Notes under the pieces: generated by a model | Seen by the model: only the letters and a program-made list of their open reading frames with translations | Database searches by the model: none | Told to the model about the DNA's origin: nothing | Assembly (NCBI GenBank): GCA_050633465.1 | Contig: JBOEGO010000004.1 | Coordinates: 124,001 to 188,000 of the forward strand | From: UBA3069 sp050633465 | GTDB lineage: Bacteria > Pseudomonadota > Alphaproteobacteria > Rhodobacterales > Rhodobacteraceae | Length of the DNA: 64,000 bases | Direction: 5' to 3' | Translations under genes and position numbers: made by a program | Shown here: piece by piece, positions 26,317 to 35,280 of the stretch | Layout of the letters: the number at the start of each line of letters is the position of its first letter | Position numbering within the stretch: position 1 is the stretch's first letter

Positions 26317-27251
26317 GCGGGGCAGGGCGGATACTGCGGGGTCTGGCGCTGTTGGCGGGGCTGCTGGCCCTGCCACAGGCCGCCGCCGCGCTGACCTGCA
26401 ACGCCACGGTCAGCAATATCAATTTCGGCGCGATCAGTGTGCGGGCAGGGGCGGTCAACCAGACCTCGGGGTCGATCACGGTGCGCTGCCGCGGGTCGCT
26501 GCTGAGCCTTGTGGGGGCCTGTGTCTATTTCGGGTCGGGCAGCGGCGGCGCGGGGGCGAGCAATTCGCCGCGCTATATGCGGCGCGGCGATGGCGCGGCG
26601 CTGCCGTTTGAACTGCGCCCGCTGGGCAATGGCAATACATTCGGCACGCTGAACGCGGTCTATGTGCCGGTGGCGACCGTGCTGGGGGCGGGGTCGGCGA
26701 CGGTGCCGATTTTCGCGGATGTGGCCTCTACTTCGGTGTCGGTGGGCAGCGGCACTTATGCCTCTACCTTTGACGGATCAACGGATATATCGTTGGAATA
26801 CGGGGAGTTGACCACCTGCACCCTGTTGCAACAGGGCGAACCCGTGCCACCGTTCACCGTATCGGCCGAGGTGGTGCCAAGCTGTGAACTGGATGTGAGC
26901 GCGATGAGTTTCGGATCCATCAGCGCCAGCCTGACACGCCCGGTGGATGAAACCGCAACCGTGAACGTGCGCTGCACATCCGACACCAGTTACACGGTGT
27001 CGATGGGCATGGGGGAAACCGGTGTTTCACCCACCGACAGGCGGATGCGCAGCCTGCTGGGCACGCTGAGTTACGGGCTGTATCGCGACCCGGCCCGCAG
27101 CCAGCCATGGGGCAACCTGCCCGGGCAAACGGTGGCGGGCACAGGCAGCGGCGGCAACAATGCATTCACGGTTTATGGCCGCATCCACGCGGGCCAAAGC
27201 CCCAAGGCGGGCATATACACCGACAGCGTGATTGTCACGATAACCTATTGA
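26313..27251 (+). CDS. Two-domain SCPU protein, probable pilus tip subunit (CsuE-like)
   Basis: This 312-residue secreted protein has a signal ending AAALTC and two SCPU domains (about 25-165 and 185-312), each with the conserved Cys pattern. It ends DSVIVTITY, like the major subunit. In Csu pili the last gene encodes a two-domain tip adhesin, which this matches in order and architecture. The start codon overlaps the usher stop. Confidence 0.85.
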   Translation: MSGAGRILRGLALLAGLLALPQAAAALTCNATVSNINFGAISVRAGAVNQTSGSITVRCRGSLLSLVGACVYFGSGSGGAGASNSPRYMRRGDGAALPFELRPLGNGNTFGTLNAVYVPVATVLGAGSATVPIFADVASTSVSVGSGTYASTFDGSTDISLEYGELTTCTLLQQGEPVPPFTVSAEVVPSCELDVSAMSFGSISASLTRPVDETATVNVRCTSDTSYTVSMGMGETGVSPTDRRMRSLLGTLSYGLYRDPARSQPWGNLPGQTVAGTGSGGNNAFTVYGRIHAGQSPKAGIYTDSVIVTITY

Positions 27252-27266
27252 TTTGGTTGGAAAGTG

Positions 27267-27300
27267 AACGGGGCGCAGGTTCCCATTTGCGCCCCGTTCG
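27267..27300. terminator. Hairpin ending the pilus operon
   Basis: Perfect 12-bp stem GAACGGGGCGCA (27267-27278) / TGCGCCCCGTTC (27289-27300), loop of 10 nt, 16 nt after the tip gene stop. The T-run is poor, so rho-independence is not certain. Confidence 0.65.
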
Positions 27301-27332
27301 TTGCCTGATGCAGATTAACGTGAGTGGGGGCC

Positions 27333-27518
27333 TCAGGCGGTGCCAGTGATCCGCGCAGTTGGCGCGGGAATTGCGTGTGCAGGGCGGTCGGTCCAGCCGT
27401 GCAGCGATGAATCGATATGTTGGGCAGGTCCATCCAGCGCGCCAATGACGGGCGCAAGACAAAGGATCAGGATGCCGGTTAAAACAAGGGCAAAGCGTTT
27501 GTTTGAAATCTGGGTCAT
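27333..27518 (-). CDS. Small exported or membrane-anchored protein, unrecognised
   Basis: This 61-residue frame begins MTQISNKRFALVLTGILILC, a positively charged start plus hydrophobic helix like a signal or anchor, followed by a short polar tail. GAGG sits 8 nt before the ATG, and a good -35 (TTGACA on the - strand, 27601-27596) is upstream. I do not recognise a family. It could be spurious, but the ribosome site and signal-like start support it. Confidence 0.45.
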   Translation of the reverse strand: MTQISNKRFALVLTGILILCLAPVIGALDGPAQHIDSSLHGWTDRPAHAIPAPTARITGTA

Positions 27519-27652
27519 ATGGAAACCTCGAACTGAAAAAAACTGAAAAAAGTCGTGCTGAAAATATATCTCTATGATGCCAAGTCTGGCGCATATGTCA
27601 AAAGAAACTTTTGGTTGTATGCGGATTTTCGCGCCTGTTCTGGCGCAGACGC

Positions 27653-27689
27653 AAAAAGGCGGCCGCCCGAGGTAGGAAGCGACCGCCTG
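27653..27689 (-). terminator. Terminator of the PLDc_N gene
   Basis: On the - strand, AGGCGGTCGC pairs with GCGGCCGCCT, with one mismatch, followed by TTTTT (27657-27653). It lies just downstream of the small membrane protein gene. Confidence 0.8.
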
Positions 27690-27719
27690 ACAATCGTTAA
27701 CATTTACGGGTGAATCCGG

Positions 27720-27908
27720 TTAGATACGCGCCGAATTTGCGCCACGCGGACCCGCAACCAGCCATGCGATAAAGCCCAGAACCGGCAGGAAGAAGATCAC
27801 CAGCGTCCAGATGATTTTCTTGGCCCCCGAGGCCGAGGACGTCAGGGTTTGATAGATGGCATAGATGTCGGCGATGAGGATCAAAAGACCCATAAGTCCA
27901 TATTCCAT
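27720..27908 (-). CDS. PLDc_N domain membrane protein
   Basis: This 62-residue protein has two hydrophobic helices and the phospholipase D-nuclease N-terminal (PLDc_N) pattern: LIADIYAIYQTL, then KKIIWTLVIFFLPVLGFIAWL and a G-P-R tail. Such proteins are short membrane proteins of unknown role. CGGAGAAATCGTT precedes the ATG, a good ribosome site. Confidence 0.85.
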   Translation of the reverse strand: MEYGLMGLLILIADIYAIYQTLTSSASGAKKIIWTLVIFFLPVLGFIAWLVAGPRGANSARI

Positions 27909-28056
27909 AACGATTTCTCCGTTTTGGTTGTTGCGGTGCCGGGCATGCGTTCTGCGCCCGGCGATTGCAGTAACAACGGTATGGATATGGAATTTGTTCC
28001 CGAAAAATTGATCCGGGGTTTACCGCAGGGGGTGCCTTGCGCGCGAAGCGGTGCCG

Positions 28057-28482
28057 TTACAGGGTCAGGTGGCGCGCCCTTGCGCCGCGTTCGATCGCGG
28101 CGGCATAAAGCCGGTCGATATCCAGCTCGTAGCGGATTTCCTCGAGCAGGCGCAATTCGGATTCGCGCAGGGTGCCATCGGATGCGGCCACATCGCAGGC
28201 CAGCGCATATGCGGTTTCGAACAGGCGTTCGGGCAGGTTGTCGCGGATCAGGCCAAACAGGGCATCCAGCCCGTCCTCTTGTTCGAACAGGTCGATCACG
28301 GTGCCGGAAATGGTGGTCACACGGTCGATATCATAATCGGCAAACACCGGCAGGTTGTTCACCGCGCCTTCGATTTTCACCAGCTCGGCGGTGCGGATAT
28401 CCTCGTCTGACATGGATACGGCGATCATGACGGCGACAAGGCAGTCCTGCGGGCTAAGCGGGTGGGATTGGGCATCTGTCAT
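28057..28482 (-). CDS. TerB-like (tellurite resistance TerB family) protein
   Basis: This 141-residue all-helical protein has the TerB-type acidic helices (AVMIAVSMSDEDI, ALACDVAASDGTLRESELRLLEEI), which resemble paired metal-binding helices. The rest of a ter cluster is absent, so a stress or metal role is only suggested. The ATG at 28482 is chosen; an upstream TTG would add one residue. It is divergent from lysS with a ~150-nt shared promoter region. Confidence 0.78.
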   Translation of the reverse strand: MTDAQSHPLSPQDCLVAVMIAVSMSDEDIRTAELVKIEGAVNNLPVFADYDIDRVTTISGTVIDLFEQEDGLDALFGLIRDNLPERLFETAYALACDVAASDGTLRESELRLLEEIRYELDIDRLYAAAIERGARARHLTL

Positions 28483-28632
28483 CAAACTGTCCTTGAATGC
28501 GTGTGTTGCAGTGCAGAATATTGACTGACACCCGCAGCTTCAATAGGTAGCGGCGGTCTGCCGCGCATTCCGCGCTGGTTGGCCTGCCCCAGTATAGGGG
28601 CGTTGCCCGCAGTGGCGATAGTGGAGAAGAAC

Positions 28633-30210
28633 ATGACCGAATTGCGCGACGCCGCATTAGCATCCAAAGCCTGGCCGTTCGAAGAAGCGCGCAAGCTGGT
28701 CAAACGCTATGCCAAGGCACCGCCGGCCAAGGGGCATGTGTTGTTCGAAACCGGATACGGGCCATCGGGCCTGCCCCATATCGGCACCTTTGGCGAGGTG
28801 GCGCGCACCAGCATGATCCGCAGTGCATTCGAGGCGATTTCAGACATCCCGACGCGGTTGATCTGTTTTTCCGACGATCTGGACGGGATGCGCAAAGTGC
28901 CGGAAAACGTGCCGAATTTCGAAAGCCTGCGCGCACATTTGCAACGGCCATTGACCAGCGTGCCCGACCCGTTTGGTGAATTCGACAGTTTCGGTGATCA
29001 TAATAATGCGATGCTGCGGCGTTTTCTGGATACATTCGGGTTTGAATACGAATTCTATTCGGCAACCGAGTTTTACAAAACGGGTCAGTTCGATGATGTG
29101 CTGAAACGCGCAGTGGAAAAATATGACGAGGTCATGGCGGTGATGTTGAAATCATTGCGTGATGAACGCGCCGCGACCTATTCGATTTTCCTGCCGATCC
29201 ATCCCGAAACCGGGCGGGTATTGTATGTGCCGATGAAATCGGTGGATGCGGTGAATTACACCATCACCTTTGACGACGAAGAAGGGCGCGAGTGGACCCT
29301 GCCGGTGACCGGCGGCAACGTAAAGCTGCAATGGAAACCGGATTTTGGCGCACGTTGGGCTGCGCTGGACGTTGATTTCGAAATGTATGGCAAGGATCAT
29401 TCGACCAATACGCCGATCTATGACCGTATTTGCGAAATTCTGGGCGGGAAAAAGCCCGAGCATTTCACATACGAGCTGTTTCTGGATGAAAACGGTGAAA
29501 AGATTTCGAAATCCAAGGGCAATGGGCTGACAATTGATGAATGGCTGACCTATGCGTCTACCGAGAGCCTGTCGTATTTCATGTTCCTGAAGCCGAAAAC
29601 CGCAAAGCGGATGCATTTTGATGTGATCCCCAAGGCGGTCGATGAATACCACCAGCAATTGCGCGCCTATCCGGGGCAGGATTGGAAGGCGCGGGTGAAT
29701 AATCCGGTCTGGCATATCCACAATGGCAATCCACCCGAAAGCAAAATGGTGGTGCCGTTTTCGATGCTGTTGAATGTGGCATCTGTTTCGGGGGCCGAGG
29801 ATAAGGAAACCCTGTGGGGGTTTATCCGGCGGTATGCACCGGATGCAACGGCTGAAACCCACCCGGATCTGGATCAGGCGGCCGGTTTTGCGGTGCGGTA
29901 TTACAATGATTTCGTGAAGCCGCACAAAGTATTCCGCGCCCCCAATGAATTGGAACGCGAAGCCTTGAGCGAATTGCGTGATAAATTGGCAAAGTGGGAT
30001 GGCGGTTTGGACGCCGAAGAGCTGCAATCGCTGGTGTTCAGCGTCGGGCGCGAGCGGTTTGATCCGATGCGGGCCTGGTTCTCGGCCCTGTACGAGGTGC
30101 TGTTGGGGGCCACGCAGGGCCCGCGCTTTGGCGGTTTCATCGCGCTATATGGCGTGGACGAAACCGTGGCGCTGATCGACAGCGCATTGGCGGGCGAACT
30201 GGCCGGTTGA
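28633..30210 (+). CDS. lysS: Lysyl-tRNA synthetase, class I
   Basis: This 525-residue synthetase is of the archaeal class I type found in many alphaproteobacteria. The HIGH-type motif is in GLPHIGTFGE and the KMSKS-type motif is KISKSKGN. It charges tRNA-Lys in the cytoplasm. GGAGAAGAAC precedes the ATG at 28633. An 18-codon upstream extension is not supported. Confidence 0.96.
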   Translation: MTELRDAALASKAWPFEEARKLVKRYAKAPPAKGHVLFETGYGPSGLPHIGTFGEVARTSMIRSAFEAISDIPTRLICFSDDLDGMRKVPENVPNFESLRAHLQRPLTSVPDPFGEFDSFGDHNNAMLRRFLDTFGFEYEFYSATEFYKTGQFDDVLKRAVEKYDEVMAVMLKSLRDERAATYSIFLPIHPETGRVLYVPMKSVDAVNYTITFDDEEGREWTLPVTGGNVKLQWKPDFGARWAALDVDFEMYGKDHSTNTPIYDRICEILGGKKPEHFTYELFLDENGEKISKSKGNGLTIDEWLTYASTESLSYFMFLKPKTAKRMHFDVIPKAVDEYHQQLRAYPGQDWKARVNNPVWHIHNGNPPESKMVVPFSMLLNVASVSGAEDKETLWGFIRRYAPDATAETHPDLDQAAGFAVRYYNDFVKPHKVFRAPNELEREALSELRDKLAKWDGGLDAEELQSLVFSVGRERFDPMRAWFSALYEVLLGATQGPRFGGFIALYGVDETVALIDSALAGELAG

Positions 30211-30258
30211 TTTGACGGGCGCCTGTTTGGTCCTACCTGATCATCAGGAGGAGTAAAC

Positions 30259-30651
30259 ATGCGCCCGTTTTTTATCGCCCTCGCCCTATTCGCCAGCCCG
30301 GTATTCGCACAGGATATAGGGGTGGAATCCGTCATATCCGACCAGATGTTGGATTTCCGCAGTGGCGATGTGGGCGGTGCCTATGAACATGCCAGCCCAC
30401 CATTGCAGCGGTTTTTCGGATCGCCCGAAAGTTTCGGACAGATGGTGCGGCAGGGGTATCCCTCGATCTGGGCCAATGACGGGGTGCGATTTTTCGACCT
30501 GCGCGCCGACGGCGACACCATGGTGCAAGGGGTCGAGGTGCGCGACACCGCAGGCGATTTGCACTGGTTCGATTACCGCATGGTGCGCGATGGCGCAGGC
30601 TGGCGGATTGATGGTGTGACCCCGCGCAAGGCCCCCGATCTGGCGGTTTGA
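30259..30651 (+). CDS. DUF4864 family exported protein
   Basis: This 130-residue protein has a signal peptide (MRPFFIALALFASPVFA, then QDIGVE) and the DUF4864 pattern: an FRSGDVGGAYEHASPPLQRFFG segment, then a FDYRMVRDGAGWRIDGV end. The fold class resembles small NTF2-like proteins, and the function is unknown. A near-perfect AGGAGGAG ribosome site precedes it, 48 nt after lysS. Confidence 0.82.
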   Translation: MRPFFIALALFASPVFAQDIGVESVISDQMLDFRSGDVGGAYEHASPPLQRFFGSPESFGQMVRQGYPSIWANDGVRFFDLRADGDTMVQGVEVRDTAGDLHWFDYRMVRDGAGWRIDGVTPRKAPDLAV

Positions 30652-30689
30652 TCCTGTGGTGGTTTCGGCTGAATCGCTGATTCCCGCCG

Positions 30690-30708
30690 GACCACCGTCA
30701 CGGTGGTC
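30690..30708. terminator. 19-nt palindrome after the DUF4864 gene
   Basis: GACCACCGT (30690-30698) and ACGGTGGTC (30700-30708) are perfect inverted arms around one C. It lies in the 190-nt gap before the beta-helix gene and could be a terminator stem or an operator. Confidence 0.4.
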
Positions 30709-30841
30709 TTAGCCATCGTTAAGATAGTGTTGATATTTCCCTTTCCCTGAGCGGGCGCGTGCCCGGCTTGCATGGAATTGATGCCCTTGGCCTGTGGTCC
30801 TGCCGCTAGCCAAGGTGATCCTTTGGAAGGGGAACCTCTGC

Positions 30842-33127
30842 ATGAACAAGGCGATAACCGATGGTGTGGTCCTGATGCCGCCCGCATTCGAATTCGGGCT
30901 GGACGTGTGGTCCAGCGGCGATGGAACGCCGGGATCCGACACCTATCAGAACGCGGCCAATGCCGCCTTTGTCCCGGCGGATCAGGATTTCGGCGGATGT
31001 CTTGAAATCCAGAAATCCAACAGCACGACCAAGCTGCGCTATACGGGTGAAACCCCTTTGTTGCCAGGGTGTTACCTGCGAGTGACGGCCCGTATCAAGG
31101 CCGTCAGCGGCAACCTGCCAAATGTGCGGATTGCGGGTTGGGCCGGGGCCGCCGGGGGTGGTCATGTTGGCGGGCTGGACGAGGTCGGGCCAAGTGTCAG
31201 TTTGCAAAGCTATGGTAACGTGGTCGAGGTCAGCGCGATCATCGGTGCGGGCAATCGCGGCGGCGTCGATATGGTCTGGGGATCACAGCCGATCTATGGC
31301 CATTTCGGACTGGACCTGACCGGACAGAATGGTGGCATTGTGCGTGTTGACGATATCGTGATCGAAGATATCACATCGGTTTTCCTGCGCGATATGATGA
31401 ACTGGGTTGATGTGCGCGACTACGGCGCGGTCGGCGACGGCGTGACCGATGACATGCCCGCTTTCGAGGCCGCAGATGATGCGGCCAATGGTCGTAAGGT
31501 TCTGGTGCCAAACGGTAATTTCTTTCTTGGTGACAGCGTCACGTTTGAATCCCATGTCGAATTTCAGGGCAATGTGACCATGCCCGACGACAAACTGCTG
31601 CTGTTGACCAAGGATTTCCACCTGTCCGCCTATGTTGACGCCTTTGGTGACGAAGTTGTGGCATTCAAAAAAGCGTTTCAGGCGCTATTGGGCAATTCCG
31701 ATCATGAATCGCTGGACCTGTGCGGGCGGCGCATTCAATTGCGCGAACCAATTGATATGCATTTGGCGGCATTCAATCGCACGGACTATGCGCAAAGACG
31801 TGTTATCCGCAATGGCCAATTCTATGTCGAGACGTCATCCAATTGGGATGACGAGGTTGCGACTTCGCACGGGACTTATGACCGGACCGACCCCTATACC
31901 CTGTCGAATGTGACCAATGTGGCCAATGTTCCGGTGGGGTCGCATGTGGTTGCCAATGGTGTCGGGCGGGAGGTTTACGTGCGCTCGAAGAACATCGCGA
32001 CGCAGGAAATCGAGCTGTCTCAGCCTCTGCACGACGCGGACGGGACACAGGTTTATACCTTTACCCGTTACAAATATGTGTTGGATTTCAGTGGCTTCCA
32101 AAAAATTTCCAAAATGCAGATCGAAGACATCGAATTCAACATGTCGGCGCGGTGTTCTGGTATTTTGCTGGCGCCTGCCGGTCTGACCTTTCACGTGAAA
32201 GACTGCGTGTTCAACGACCCCAAAGACCGCGCAATCACCAGTCACGGCGAAGGGTGTCAGGGCATGTTGATCGACCGCTGTCAATTCCTGTCGGCCGAAA
32301 CGCAATTGCGTGCCCAAGACAGAAAAAGCGTGGCGATCAATACCAATGGAAACGATGTGAAATTGCGCGATTGCCGTATTACGCAGTTCCGTCACTTTGC
32401 TGTTCTAAGCGGTTCATCAAATATCGTTACCGGGAATCACTGGTTTCAGGGTGACACCGAAAGCGAAGGTATTCGCACGGCAGGGCTGGTGCTGAGCCGG
32501 ACGAATAACCGGACCTCTGTCAATGGTAACTACATCGACAATTGTTTTGTTGAGTGGACCAATGAGCACGACAATGACCCCGATTACGCCAGTGAGTTTT
32601 CATTTTCGGCGCTGAATATTTCTAATAACACGTTCCAGTGCGGTAATACGGCGGCGTCATTCCGGTTTATTGTGGTGAAGCCCTATGGTTCCGGCCATAC
32701 GATCAAAGGGTTGAATGTGGTCGGCAATACATTCCGTTCTATTTCAGGCCAACCCGATCGGGTGGAAACTGTGGATACCACCTATGCGTCTCTTGATTTG
32801 AGCAAAATGGCAAATGTTACTTTTGAAGGAAACGCGTTCAGTAATATCGGCTATTGGACGGAAAATCCGGTGAATATCGAACATTCCGAAGGGTCCGTGC
32901 AAACCAGCTGGACGGTGGACACCGGTAATGCCCTTCCGTTTGACGGGCGTGCGCTGACGGTGGAGAGCGTAGTGACATTGGGCCGTATTCGCAATGGCGT
33001 CGGGGGCGGGTTGTATACCATGCCCTATGTCGACACGGAACAGGGGGCCAATAACAATCAGGTTCATGTTGTGTGGAGCGAGGCCGCACGCGGCAAAATT
33101 TTGATCCGCATTCGCGCCGATAAATAG
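30842..33127 (+). CDS. Large right-handed beta-helix protein (pectate-lyase-3 / GH28-related)
   Basis: This 761-residue protein has an N-terminal ~190-residue carbohydrate-binding-like beta domain. The segment VDVRDYGAVGDGVTDD then marks entry into a pectate-lyase-3 type right-handed beta helix, with many short repeats such as INTNGNDVKLRDCRI and LSRTNNRTSVNGNYI. Similar folds occur in polysaccharide lyases and phage tailspikes. No signal peptide is seen, so export, if any, must use another route. GGAAGGGGA lies before the ATG at 30842. Codon use is like its neighbours but a little more AT-rich in the C-terminal third. The substrate is unknown. Confidence 0.8.
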   Translation: MNKAITDGVVLMPPAFEFGLDVWSSGDGTPGSDTYQNAANAAFVPADQDFGGCLEIQKSNSTTKLRYTGETPLLPGCYLRVTARIKAVSGNLPNVRIAGWAGAAGGGHVGGLDEVGPSVSLQSYGNVVEVSAIIGAGNRGGVDMVWGSQPIYGHFGLDLTGQNGGIVRVDDIVIEDITSVFLRDMMNWVDVRDYGAVGDGVTDDMPAFEAADDAANGRKVLVPNGNFFLGDSVTFESHVEFQGNVTMPDDKLLLLTKDFHLSAYVDAFGDEVVAFKKAFQALLGNSDHESLDLCGRRIQLREPIDMHLAAFNRTDYAQRRVIRNGQFYVETSSNWDDEVATSHGTYDRTDPYTLSNVTNVANVPVGSHVVANGVGREVYVRSKNIATQEIELSQPLHDADGTQVYTFTRYKYVLDFSGFQKISKMQIEDIEFNMSARCSGILLAPAGLTFHVKDCVFNDPKDRAITSHGEGCQGMLIDRCQFLSAETQLRAQDRKSVAINTNGNDVKLRDCRITQFRHFAVLSGSSNIVTGNHWFQGDTESEGIRTAGLVLSRTNNRTSVNGNYIDNCFVEWTNEHDNDPDYASEFSFSALNISNNTFQCGNTAASFRFIVVKPYGSGHTIKGLNVVGNTFRSISGQPDRVETVDTTYASLDLSKMANVTFEGNAFSNIGYWTENPVNIEHSEGSVQTSWTVDTGNALPFDGRALTVESVVTLGRIRNGVGGGLYTMPYVDTEQGANNNQVHVVWSEAARGKILIRIRADK

Positions 33128-33148
33128 GTATTTATTCAGTGAATGAAC

Positions 33149-33180
33149 AGGGCGCTTTGGAAATGTCCAAGGCGCCCTTT
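33149..33180 (+). terminator. Terminator of the beta-helix gene
   Basis: AGGGCGC...TTGGA pairs with TCCAA...GCGCCCT (33149-33178) with one bulged base, followed by TTTGTT. The following ~150 nt to 33332 is AT-rich with no gene visible. Confidence 0.8.
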
Positions 33181-33332
33181 GTTCGTTTGGTCACTGTTTT
33201 AGTTTTCGGAGAGTTCGATTTTTAATCGTTTTTTCGCGTCAAATTTTTTATGTGCTTACCGGCACCTGAAATTCAACAGATAAGGATTCGCCAAAAATAG
33301 AGTTACAAATTTCATATTTAATGCAGTGCGTT

Positions 33333-33983
33333 TTAGAACTCTCGCCAGATTGAAAATTTCAATCCAGTTTCCTTTGGTCCGATAAGCCCGTGGGTGACGC
33401 CCAGTTCCAAATGCCGTTTCTCTTTCATTTCCCACACAATGGATGGCACGATGCGCAAGAACGCGGGGTCATTTTCGCGCAGGCCTGCCTGAAATTGCAC
33501 CATGGTTTTCAATTTCGGGCGCGGCTGTAGACCGATTGTGATGTCGGTTTTCAGGTCGGTGAAACCGCTTTCCAACCCGATTTCAGCGACTGTGTCGATA
33601 GATATCCAACCGCCGCCCAGCTTGCTTTGAAAACCGCGGCCAAAAGAAATGCCGGGGCGCAACACCTTGCCACTGGCCAATTGCCCGACGCCGATTTCCA
33701 GAGCAAACCTGTTTTTTTTATCTTGTTTCCCAATGGGATAACGGGCGAAGGCGACAATTTTTGATTTACCGGACACGCCGCGCCCCATATCCAAGCCGAA
33801 GGTTAACTTGTCCGTCGCACCCCATTCCAAATAGATCGCGCCGAACCCTGCGGGCACCCCGCCGCCGCTATAGGTCAAATAGGCCGATGTGGTGACAAAT
33901 ACGTTGCCCTTGCCACGCGGCCAGGCCCCCGCCTGAACACAGACGGGTAGCACCAAAAACAATAAGGTTAACCATCGCAGCAT
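33333..33983 (-). CDS. Predicted outer-membrane beta-barrel protein, unrecognised
   Basis: This 216-residue protein has a Sec signal (MLRWLTLLFLVLPVCVQA, then GAWPRGKG). Repeated amphipathic strands fill the rest (LTFGLDMGRGVSG, FALEIGVGQLASG, DITIGLQPRP), and the C-terminal Phe (SIWREF) is typical of BAM substrates. Length suits an 8- to 10-strand barrel. No family is assigned. AGAGAGG before the ATG supports the start. Confidence 0.7.
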   Translation of the reverse strand: MLRWLTLLFLVLPVCVQAGAWPRGKGNVFVTTSAYLTYSGGGVPAGFGAIYLEWGATDKLTFGLDMGRGVSGKSKIVAFARYPIGKQDKKNRFALEIGVGQLASGKVLRPGISFGRGFQSKLGGGWISIDTVAEIGLESGFTDLKTDITIGLQPRPKLKTMVQFQAGLRENDPAFLRIVPSIVWEMKEKRHLELGVTHGLIGPKETGLKFSIWREF

Positions 33984-34128
33984 CTATGCCTCTCTTGCGT
34001 TAATAATCCTGAATTTTGGTAAAGGCGTGGTTAATTTTTGCCGCCTTACAGTGGGAAACTTGGGGTTTTGGGGAATGACTGTGGGGGTGCTATGCTGGCC
34101 CTGCGCGACGAAACCGAGGGAGGCCGCA

Positions 34129-34449
34129 ATGCCGAAGATTTCAACTGCGAATGACTGTCAGACAGTGATCACGACATTCGAAATGACGCCGGGAACCTGT
34201 CAGGATTTGATGGATGCTCTGACTGATGCCTATGAGAAATTTATAAGCAAGCAGCCGGGGTTCATCGCGGCGGGTTTGCATGTGAACGATGCGCAAACGC
34301 GCATTGCAAACTATTCGCAGTGGCAGCGTCGCGAGGATTTTCAGGCCATGCTGCGCACCGATGAAATGCGCCAGCGCAACCGGATTATTGCCGGGCTGTG
34401 CACGCGGTTTGAACCGGTGATGTATGAGGTGGAGGCCGCATTTAATTGA
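34129..34449 (+). CDS. Antibiotic biosynthesis monooxygenase (ABM)-like domain protein
   Basis: This 106-residue single-domain protein has the dimeric ferredoxin-like ABM pattern: VITTFEMTPGTCQDLMDAL, then FIAAGLHVN and RIANYSQWQRREDFQAML. Members include heme-degrading and quinone monooxygenases as well as proteins of unknown function. GAGGGAGG precedes the ATG at 34129; the longer upstream frame has no family features. It stands alone. Confidence 0.8.
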   Translation: MPKISTANDCQTVITTFEMTPGTCQDLMDALTDAYEKFISKQPGFIAAGLHVNDAQTRIANYSQWQRREDFQAMLRTDEMRQRNRIIAGLCTRFEPVMYEVEAAFN

Positions 34450-34476
34450 TTTCTAGACAGTTGTTTTGAATAGACA

Positions 34477-34507
34477 ATCCCCCGTGTCGGTGGGCGACAC
34501 GGGGGAT
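34477..34507. terminator. Bidirectional hairpin between ABM gene and response regulator
   Basis: Thirteen-bp stem ATCCCCCGTGTCG (34477-34489) / CGACACGGGGGAT (34495-34507) with loop GTGGG, between convergent genes. Confidence 0.75.
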
Positions 34508-34587
34508 GTCACAGGCCGCGCCCGGAGAGCAGGCCGCGCACTGTGTATGGAGGTAGGAGGGAGCGCCCCGTATGCTGAGGGCTGGTG

Positions 34588-35280
34588 CTAGGCGGCCAGA
34601 GTATTTGGAAGCGTTTCACCAAAGCGATATCCGCGACCAACAGAGGTCGAAATCATTTCCGGTTCGCCGCCCAGTTCCTGGATTTTGGAACGGATGCGAC
34701 AAATATAGACATCAATGATGCGTGCATCCGGCTCGTCCTCCCAGGCGTAGAGCTGCGCCATAATCTGATCGCGAGAGGCAAGGCGACCACGGCGCAGGAC
34801 CAGCATTTCAACCAGTTCATATTCCAGACGGCTAAGGTGCATCGGCCTACCGCGCACAGAGGCGCGGCGTTCAAACACATTAACAGACAGAGAGCCAAGC
34901 GAGAGTTCTGCCGAGGAAAACCCCGCATAGCGCCGTGCGACAGCGATCAGACGGGCAACCAGTTCGGCAGGTTCTGTGCCAACATCCACGCAGTCATCGG
35001 CGCCCGCCCCGAAGGCGCGCAAACGGGCATCCAGATCGCCCTTTGCGGTCAACACCGTGACGGGGGCGGCGGCCAGAAATGACAGCCCGCGCAACATGTC
35101 GAATACGCTCATATCAGGCATGTCCATATCCAGTAGGATGATGTCCTGTTCGCCCGCTTTGGCGTGTTCCATAAGGTCCTCGCCGTTGTGGGCCAGGGTC
35201 ACATACAGGCCCGCCTGTTTCAGTTCATGGGCGACGGTCGAGGTGGCCCAGTTGGTATCGGAAAGCAGCACACGCATCAT
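34588..35280 (-). CDS. OmpR-family response regulator with CtrA-like DNA-binding domain
   Basis: This 230-residue regulator has an N-terminal receiver (1-120) and a C-terminal winged helix. The phosphoacceptor Asp51 (ILLDMDMPD) and the Thr of VLTAKGD are kept. The acidic pair after strand 1 is reduced to one Asp (LLSDTNW), and the conserved Lys after strand 5 is missing (VDVGTEP in place of LTKPF), so phosphorylation control may be altered. The winged helix is close to CtrA: EPDARIIDVYICRIRSKI against CtrA's EPELKIIDVFICKLRKKL, with a similar VGRGYRF wing. It is not CtrA itself. AAAGGAACC precedes the ATG at 35280. No partner kinase is adjacent. Confidence 0.82.
   Translation of the reverse strand: MMRVLLSDTNWATSTVAHELKQAGLYVTLAHNGEDLMEHAKAGEQDIILLDMDMPDMSVFDMLRGLSFLAAAPVTVLTAKGDLDARLRAFGAGADDCVDVGTEPAELVARLIAVARRYAGFSSAELSLGSLSVNVFERRASVRGRPMHLSRLEYELVEMLVLRRGRLASRDQIMAQLYAWEDEPDARIIDVYICRIRSKIQELGGEPEMISTSVGRGYRFGETLPNTLAA

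Noticed and set aside
33968..33975. An exact TTAACCAT (CtrA half-site) near the start of the outer-membrane protein gene
   Set aside because: It lies inside the signal-peptide coding sequence (codons for W-L-T) and is single, so chance and codon use explain it.
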